Source of the DNA: Sulfolobus sp. UBA167
Lineage (GTDB): Archaea; Thermoproteota; Thermoprotei_A; Sulfolobales; Sulfolobaceae
Length of the DNA: 19,195 nucleotides
Assembly: GCA_002495845.1 (NCBI GenBank)
Contig: DAHF01000120.1
Location: 4,807-24,001, forward strand
Reading direction: 5' to 3'
Shown: piece after piece, positions 14,234-19,195 of the stretch
Position numbering within the stretch: the first letter of the stretch is position 1
Layout: the number at the start of each line of letters is the position of its first letter
Notes under the pieces: model-generated
What the model was told of the DNA's origin: nothing
The model's input: only the letters and a program-made list of their open reading frames with translations
Database searches by the model: none
Position numbers and translations under genes: made by a program

Positions 14234-15449
14234 AGTCCTAAGGAGAATAAAGCCTAACAAGGAGGACGAAGAGAACATCAAGTCGCACCTCTCCCCTATT
14301 CTAGAGAGGATCAAAGACATGGACTTCCAAGTGCAAGGCTCCTTCGCTAAAGGTACTTGGCTACGTGGCTCCAGCGATGTAGACGTATTCATTTTCTTCG
14401 ATAGGAACATGAAGGACAAGATGGAGGAGATAGTGATGGACTTAGAGTCAAGAATGATAGGTTACAGCACCGAGAAGGCTTACGCCGAGCACCCATACTT
14501 GATAGTGAAGGATGGGTTAATTGAGGTAGACTTAGTCCCTGCGATCAAGGTAGAGAACGGGAGCTCCATAGTTACAGCCGTGGACAGGACTCCTTTTCAC
14601 ACAAACTTCGTCAATTCACACCTCACGGAGGAGCAGAAGGACGACGTTAGAGTACTCAAACAGTTCATGAAGGGAATAGGGGTCTACGGCGCAGAGATCA
14701 AGGTAATGGGGTTCTCAGGGTACATATGCGAGCTTCTAGTCATAAAATACGGATCCTTTGAAGAAGTACTCAGACAAGCTTCCTCGTGGAGGCCACAAGT
14801 GAAGGTTGAGATAGAAAAAGGAGAGAAGAAATTCGAAGACCCGCTAGTAGTCATAGACCCAGTCGACCCGAAGAGGAACGCCGCAGCTGCAGTTTCCTTG
14901 AAGAGCCTGGGCACGTTTTCCCTGGCGTCGAGGACTTTCCTTATGAACCCGTCAATGGAATATTTCTTCCCCAGAGAGGTCGAGGGTAAGCCCCTCGGGG
15001 ACGTCCTCCTAGTGGAGATCAACGTCAAGGAAAAGGTCTCTAGTGACATATTGTGGGGCCAAGTCTCAAAGAGCATTGAGAGGATAAGGAAAGAGCTGTC
15101 TACAAACGGATTTAGAGTAATCGACGTCCAAGCGTGGGAGGAAGGCGAGAGAATAGTTATAGGGATTCAGCTCCAAGAGAGGAACATAGGAGAGTTCTAT
15201 CCCCAGCAAGGACCTTTCTTCTATATGAACGGGGCAGAAGACTTCGTAAAGGAGAACGAGAACGTCTGGATAGGTGAAGATGGCAGGCTTTACGCGATAA
15301 AGAGGAGGAAGTTCACCTCCCCGGAGGAGGTAGTTTCTAGGTCGATCACAATAAAAGTTGAACACGAGGTCAGCACGAGATGGGAGAAGGAAGCAAAGAA
15401 AGGGAGAGAAGGAGCTTTCATGAGGAAGACTCCCCCTTGGTTGAAGTGA
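14199..15449 (+). CDS. cca: CCA tRNA nucleotidyltransferase, archaeal class I
   Basis: Adds C, C and A to tRNA 3' ends without a template. Essential where tRNA genes lack CCA, as the tRNA-Ile here does. 416 residues. The nucleotidyltransferase signature GSFAKGTWLRGSSDVDVFIF (47-66) supplies Asp60 and Asp62, and Asp111 in GLIEVDLVPAIKV completes the metal triad. The central domain includes RTPFHTNFVNSHLT and IDPVDPKRNAAAAVS; the body and tail domains follow (for example YPQQGPFFYMNGAEDFVKEN). Length is slightly under that of the Archaeoglobus enzyme. It starts within thpR, and its end overlaps the kinase gene. Confidence 0.96.
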   Translation: MNNYTLSELKDEVLRRIKPNKEDEENIKSHLSPILERIKDMDFQVQGSFAKGTWLRGSSDVDVFIFFDRNMKDKMEEIVMDLESRMIGYSTEKAYAEHPYLIVKDGLIEVDLVPAIKVENGSSIVTAVDRTPFHTNFVNSHLTEEQKDDVRVLKQFMKGIGVYGAEIKVMGFSGYICELLVIKYGSFEEVLRQASSWRPQVKVEIEKGEKKFEDPLVVIDPVDPKRNAAAAVSLKSLGTFSLASRTFLMNPSMEYFFPREVEGKPLGDVLLVEINVKEKVSSDILWGQVSKSIERIRKELSTNGFRVIDVQAWEEGERIVIGIQLQERNIGEFYPQQGPFFYMNGAEDFVKENENVWIGEDGRLYAIKRRKFTSPEEVVSRSITIKVEHEVSTRWEKEAKKGREGAFMRKTPPWLK

Positions 15450-16042
15450 AGGAGTTCATATTCCCTCGCTTCTCAAGGGAAATAGAGGAGGAACTGAAAG
15501 AAGCAGGGATAACTCACCTACTCTCAGCTGGTAAGGTAAAGGTAAACAACGTGATAGCCTTGGGGAAGGGCAAGACCGGAGTGGTGGCCCTCACGCCAGA
15601 CCTCAAGGTGATCAAAATAAGGAGGACCGACTCGCCCAAAAGCTCCATGGAAATGGAGTGCAAATATCAAAGGAGTGCGTATCCCGTCTCCCCTAAGGTG
15701 TTCCTCTGCGGGAAGAACTTCATCTTGATGGAGCTAGCCGATGGGAGGGAGCTATCAAAGAAACCTTTCCCTGAGGATCTGAAGCTAGCCCTGATCTCTG
15801 CCAGGGAGTTGGAGAAACTTAAAGTCCAACACAAGGAGTTATCTAGACCATGGAAGAACGTCATAGTGAACGAGAATAAAGCTTTCATCTTAGACTACGA
15901 CTCAGCTACCTTTAAGCCAGAGCCTAAAAATGTAACTAAGATACTCTCATCTATCCCTGAACTCAGGGAACTAGGAATAAAATACTCAAAAGGAGAAATA
16001 GACTTTGAGAAACTATTAGATTTAATATATCTTTACCTTTAA
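15380..16042 (+). CDS. predicted serine/threonine kinase, COG2112 type
   Basis: Small atypical kinase-like protein of archaea with unknown substrates. From the ATG at 15380 it has 220 residues and overlaps cca by 70 nt; GAGGT before this ATG could be a Shine-Dalgarno site. A GTG at 15446, overlapping the cca stop as GTGA, would give 198 residues and drop a variable charged head, so the start is open. Kinase-like features: glycine-rich IALGKGKTGVVAL, a lysine in LKVIKIRR, FILMELADG as the hinge, WKNVIVNENKAFILDYDSATF as catalytic/metal loop (Asn in KNV, Asp in LDYD). The canonical HRD is not evident, as in RIO/ABC1-like kinases. Its 3' end overlaps the zinc-ribbon gene tail to tail by 21 bp. 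Confidence 0.8.
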   Translation: MGEGSKERERRSFHEEDSPLVEVKEFIFPRFSREIEEELKEAGITHLLSAGKVKVNNVIALGKGKTGVVALTPDLKVIKIRRTDSPKSSMEMECKYQRSAYPVSPKVFLCGKNFILMELADGRELSKKPFPEDLKLALISARELEKLKVQHKELSRPWKNVIVNENKAFILDYDSATFKPEPKNVTKILSSIPELRELGIKYSKGEIDFEKLLDLIYLYL

Positions 16043-16225
16043 CTGCTTCTTAGGTCTGATAGCTATGTCTTCCATAGACGGGACTTGGAACTCATGTCCA
16101 CAGTGATGGCATTTACCACCAAAGATAGCCCTTATCTCTGAGGGTGTCCTAACCCCGTAGAAGTCTTGTCCAACTCTCTCAAATCTGTATAATTCTGCTC
16201 CACAATTTTTACAGACATACCTCAC
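16022..16225 (-). CDS. small zinc-ribbon protein
   Basis: 67 residues from a GTG at 16225, beginning MRYVCKNCGAELYRFERVGQ. CKNC (5-8) and CHHC (39-42) form a clear two-knuckle zinc ribbon; the tail IRPKKQLKVKIY is basic. Small ribbons of this type are common in Sulfolobales, and the specific role is unknown. A TATA-like TTATTAC about 24 nt before the GTG fits a leaderless transcript. It converges on the kinase gene and overlaps it by 21 bp. Confidence 0.85.
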   Translation of the reverse strand: MRYVCKNCGAELYRFERVGQDFYGVRTPSEIRAIFGGKCHHCGHEFQVPSMEDIAIRPKKQLKVKIY

Positions 16226-16242
16226 AGGAATACTTTTTCACC

Positions 16243-16253
16243 GAGTAATAACT
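16243..16253 (-). promoter_or_regulatory. TATA box of the zinc-ribbon gene
   Basis: The minus strand reads AAAGTTATTAC, centred about 24 nt before the GTG at 16225. The rest of 16254-16486 is AT-rich with a 10-bp tandem repeat (TTAACTTTTG/TTAACTTTTC, about 16372-16391) and no gene that I can see. Confidence 0.4.
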
Positions 16254-16429
16254 TTAGAGAGTTTATTAATATCCGCTATACCTATCTTACTGGTTCCATG
16301 TGCGTCAAGAGAGAGAGTTGACCGAAAGTATTCTGAATAGATTTTACGACAGTATTATACAGTAAAGCTTTTTAACTTTTGTTAACTTTTCTTACTAGTT
16401 TTTTATAAATAGAATATTTACTTTAAATT

Positions 16430-16444
16430 ATAAAAGAAAAAGGA
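16430..16444 (-). terminator. pyrimidine-rich terminator of the regulator gene
   Basis: On the minus strand CTTTTTCTTTTA follows about 45 nt after the stop of the winged-helix gene. It is typical of T-rich archaeal termination sites. Confidence 0.35.
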
Positions 16445-16486
16445 TATAAAGTTATGTGCTTAGTTGATCTGTTGAATATTTTTACA

Positions 16487-16732
16487 TTAAATTACTATAT
16501 TATCTTCTTTCCAATTAGATTTATTTTTTGCATAGAGTGTCCGCCCATCTTTATACAATTCAATGTATCCCTGATCGCTCAATATCCTCAAATTTCTAAG
16601 CACAGTAGTGTATGATAAAAGCATAGTATGCGAAATCAGAGACGCGCTAAGCATATAATTCTCAGCAATCAAATGCAGAATCTTTCTTCTTAAGATTCTT
16701 GTTTTTATTTCGTTAGCATTGTAAAAATCCAT
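16487..16732 (-). CDS. small winged-helix DNA-binding protein
   Basis: 81 residues from the ATG at 16732 (MDFYNANEIKTRILRRKILH); a TTG at 16765 would add 11 residues. The helix-turn-helix is visible as NYMLSASLISHTMLLSYTTV followed by the recognition helix continuation LRNLRILSDQGYIELYKDGR and the wing TLYAKN, an ArsR/MarR-like or Sulfolobales plasmid/virus regulator layout. The specific family and DNA target are unknown. It follows the interrupted membrane-protein gene by 45 nt on the same strand, has similar AT-rich codon use, and may regulate or belong to that cluster. Confidence 0.75.
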   Translation of the reverse strand: MDFYNANEIKTRILRRKILHLIAENYMLSASLISHTMLLSYTTVLRNLRILSDQGYIELYKDGRTLYAKNKSNWKEDNIVI

Positions 16733-16777
16733 GGTATCACCCGGATTATTATACCCTCTTATCAATTTTACAATTTC

Positions 16778-17131
16778 TCAGATAAGGACAAAATTAATTA
16801 CAATTGCGAAAATCAGCAGATAAGACCCAACTACTGGTGCTGACGAAAGCAGGCTTAGTGATGTCGTAAAGACATTGAAAATGAAGACAACTACTGCAAA
16901 AATTGTGGTTACAATCCAAATGAGCCAATCGATAAAGTAAAACAATGGCCACAGCGATCCCCAATTAATAGTCGCTACTGTTAAATTCCACGTTGTATTT
17001 GCTTGCTACTGTGCCTGCTGTGCCGTTGGAAGGTTGGCAATATTTGGTGGACTAATTGACATAAAACTAAACATCAATAAAGCTAACATAATGTCGAAAA
17101 ATATCACGTTTATTATTAGTTTAGTCCCCAT
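16778..17131 (-). pseudogene. small membrane protein interrupted by an in-frame amber codon
   Basis: From the ATG at 17131, which overlaps the end of the surface-protein gene by 16 nt, 41 codons are followed by TAG (17008-17006). The same frame then continues for 75 codons to a TGA at 16780-16778. The first part is one membrane helix (LIINVIFFDIMLALLMFSFM) plus SISPPNIANLPTAQQAQ. The second starts QANTTWNLTVATINWGSLWP and adds two helices (FYFIDWLIWIVTTIFAVVVF; SYLLIFAIVINFVLI). The amber sits in a Gln/Ala run, where CAG to TAG is a single base change. Joined, it makes a coherent protein of about 117 residues. It could be a recent nonsense pseudogene, a read-through gene, or a short 41-residue protein. 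Not recognised. Confidence 0.68.
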
Positions 17132-19195
17132 TTTCCCCCACGTCTGATTGCATAAAACAACATGAATAATGATACCGCCCCGATCAAGAATAGCATATAC
17201 GTGGGCCATAGCGCTAATGCCCAAATTATTACTATAGCCACCAAACTTCCTAACGTTGTAATTACTTTATTTCTGCTAACTAAGTACACTAAGCCGATAG
17301 TAAGAAAATATATTACAAAACCTAATAATTGTCTCAGCTGTGGCGTTAGGCCTGGAAAAGAAATCGGTGGTGTAGTTGTACTTGTGCTAGTGTTAGTCCT
17401 TGTGTTTTGGCTTGTTTGGTTTGTCGGATTTGGTACGATTATAATACTATTTAACCCAGATTTTGGTGTAAATACAACTTGCAATATTTGATGATTTACT
17501 CTGTAGTTAGTGTAATTTCCATTTACAATTATGTTGAAATTGACGAAAGATGTGAGAAATACTAACCTAACATGGCTATTGCTGTAAGCATAAAGGTATA
17601 TCTTTAGCGCTGTTCCATTCCATGTCTGATTCACTACATAAGATTGTGTTGGTAATGACGCCCAAAACAATGCCAAATTTGCTGGCGCCCATGTGCTTAC
17701 ATAATCTTGTGTAGCTACATCACCAAATGCCTGAGTTTCACTGTTCATCTGTAATCCACTGCCATAGCGGGCGACATAGTACATGTATGTTGAAGGATAA
17801 TCATACGATGACCTTTGCCATACTCTACTAATGGCCAAAGATGCGAGAGTATTGTTGCCTAATATGTCTGCGAACTCGCTTACTAATTCAGCCTTGTAGG
17901 TATAGTAATCTGCATCTACTGCGCTGTAGTTGGCATAAACCCACAATCTGAAGGTTACGGGTGGATTATTAACGCCTAGCAAACCGTAAGAGGGTGTTGG
18001 CACTTCCCCATAATGAATCGCTTGTGCTACTAGTTCTGCATGTTGTAAGTAAGTTAGATTATTTGTAGCATGATACAGTGCAACAAGTGCTTGTCCCGAG
18101 ATTGCGCTAACATCCAAGAGATATGGCTGTGGGTACACATGTACCCCAGGGTTTTGATTCGTAATTTCGGGTATTGTGAAGAGCTTATAAAACGGGTTCT
18201 TCCATGTAAGTGGAATCGAAACGTTAGAGGGACCATTAGTAGAATCGATCAGTACATATACTGTTTGTGGTGCTTTGATGTTCCATGCGATAATAAGTGT
18301 GCTTCCAAGTGGGGCGTTTATAGTAGTAAGAACTGGTACTTGTATTCTAATTGGATAATATGGCGGTGAACCACTACTCCCGCCTGGTTGAACTTGCACA
18401 TTAGTTAGTGTTGCGGTGCCTATTGTTTGCAGTACTTTCCCTGAATTTGCAATTTGTACAGTAATAGTAATATTGGCTGTGGTTTCTGTTCCACCTCCAT
18501 TCATCCATAAATATGTCGTAAATACTCCGCTAACGTTAAGGCTATTAGTATAGGTGAACGGTAACCTACCTGTCCCGTTCGTTAATAATGATATCCCGTA
18601 TGTTGTATTTACTGGAATATCCTCAAACGAACTTAAAGCTATAGAAGAACCAGAGATAACTGTACCTACATCCATTTGACGTGTTGAATTTATTATATAT
18701 CCGTATGTATTAAAGCCGTTTACAGCGGAAACTTCTGCATCTTTATGATACCACATTGGTAAATACACATAGGCATACTTGCTGTCGTTCTGGTATTGCA
18801 AAAGCCAATTTCCTAGTGTTGTATACGCATTTTTGTACACACTATTGCCAGTTATATTATATAACAGTATGGTGGCGAGTATAAAACGCGCTAAGGAAGA
18901 AGTGTAGGTTTGTCCGTTAAATAGCGCTAGTTGATTATAGTATGCTGACCATGATTGCTCTGCTAAACTGAGTGCTTGTGAGTTTCCGTATTTTCCTAGT
19001 AATGCCAGCGCATAGATTATTTCGCCTTCATAATAATTTTCGCCCCATACAGCTTCCCACCAAAAAGATGGGGGCGAAGAGGGGTTAAAGGTAATGAAGT
19101 TTGAAGGAAATAGATCATTTACGATAACATTGGGGTTAACTAAATAGTCTACAGATGGCATTAGGAAAAATCCAAATATTCCACTAGTATTCCCC
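17116..19195 (-). CDS. large sequon-rich surface protein, membrane-anchored (5' end outside window)
   Basis: 692 residues are visible, open to the window's right edge, so the N-terminus and any signal peptide are missing; the ATG at 19161 is internal to the open frame. The visible start has helical, aromatic-rich repeats (WWEAVWGENYYEGEIIYALA) like α/α-toroid proteins. A β-rich Thr/Ser/Gly middle section and more helix pairs (ISGQALVALYHATNN, DYYTYKAELVSEFADILGNN) follow. After a Thr/Asn/Ser-rich linker come about three membrane helices (FVIYFLTIGLVYLVS; SLVAIVIIWALALW; LFLIGAVSLFMLFYAI) and a basic end. I count about 16 N-X-S/T sites, fitting an N-glycosylated exterior domain. It could be a glycoside-hydrolase-like surface enzyme or an element-borne surface protein; I do not recognise it. 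Codons are AT-rich relative to the core. Confidence 0.78.
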   Translation of the reverse strand, partial: GNTSGIFGFFLMPSVDYLVNPNVIVNDLFPSNFITFNPSSPPSFWWEAVWGENYYEGEIIYALALLGKYGNSQALSLAEQSWSAYYNQLALFNGQTYTSSLARFILATILLYNITGNSVYKNAYTTLGNWLLQYQNDSKYAYVYLPMWYHKDAEVSAVNGFNTYGYIINSTRQMDVGTVISGSSIALSSFEDIPVNTTYGISLLTNGTGRLPFTYTNSLNVSGVFTTYLWMNGGGTETTANITITVQIANSGKVLQTIGTATLTNVQVQPGGSSGSPPYYPIRIQVPVLTTINAPLGSTLIIAWNIKAPQTVYVLIDSTNGPSNVSIPLTWKNPFYKLFTIPEITNQNPGVHVYPQPYLLDVSAISGQALVALYHATNNLTYLQHAELVAQAIHYGEVPTPSYGLLGVNNPPVTFRLWVYANYSAVDADYYTYKAELVSEFADILGNNTLASLAISRVWQRSSYDYPSTYMYYVARYGSGLQMNSETQAFGDVATQDYVSTWAPANLALFWASLPTQSYVVNQTWNGTALKIYLYAYSNSHVRLVFLTSFVNFNIIVNGNYTNYRVNHQILQVVFTPKSGLNSIIIVPNPTNQTSQNTRTNTSTSTTTPPISFPGLTPQLRQLLGFVIYFLTIGLVYLVSRNKVITTLGSLVAIVIIWALALWPTYMLFLIGAVSLFMLFYAIRRGGKWGLN

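Noticed and set aside
1..19195. CRISPR array, insertion sequence ends or transposase
   Set aside because: No regularly spaced repeats and no transposase- or integrase-like protein were seen on either strand.

Overview
The window is chromosomal DNA from a thermoacidophilic crenarchaeon of the order Sulfolobales. Evidence: a PCNA2–PriS–GINS15–L44e–S27e–aIF2α–Nop10 gene string, a PriS and PCNA closely resembling the Saccharolobus solfataricus proteins as I remember them, a tRNA gene with a bulge-helix-bulge intron and no encoded CCA, an archaeal STT3/AglB, a DUF973 protein, and leaderless genes with a TATA box about 26 nt before the start codon. Hand counts on sample lines give about 45-57% G+C in the core genes, but only about 22-40% in the left end and in the right-hand 3 kb. 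A core value in the high forties fits Metallosphaera-like or Aramenus-like Sulfolobales better than Saccharolobus or Sulfolobus, but the genus is inference.

Left region (1-2700): the start of a DUF973 membrane protein, a 600-nt very AT-rich gap with possible gene debris, and an ammonium transporter gene. The two halves of that transporter gene use different codons, as if the 3' half and its flank came from a more AT-rich relative. Then come a tRNA-Ile(GAT) gene with a 12-nt intron and aglB, the oligosaccharyltransferase for N-glycosylation.

Central region (5400-12500): a leftward replication/translation operon (GPN GTPase, then PCNA2, PriS, GINS15, L44e, S27e, aIF2α, Nop10, mostly overlapping) is divergent from a rightward set (PRPP synthetase, tRNA G10 methyltransferase, tRNase Z). 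The divergent pair appear to share one TATA element equidistant from both start codons.

Next (12500-16225): a leftward pair of UPF0200 kinase-like and UPF0201 RNA-binding proteins, the first with no usual start codon before its P-loop. A rightward set follows: 2'-5' RNA ligase-like ThpR, CCA-adding enzyme and a COG2112-type kinase. A small zinc-ribbon gene converges on the kinase gene and overlaps its end. The theme is tRNA maturation: 3' trimming, CCA addition, G10 methylation and cyclic-phosphate processing, next to a tRNA gene that needs CCA added.

Right end (16226-19195): an AT-rich accessory-looking cluster, all leftward. It holds a large sequon-rich surface protein with a C-terminal membrane anchor (5' end outside the window), a small three-helix membrane protein broken by one in-frame amber codon, and a small winged-helix regulator. 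I do not recognise this set as a described system; it is the most novel part of the window.
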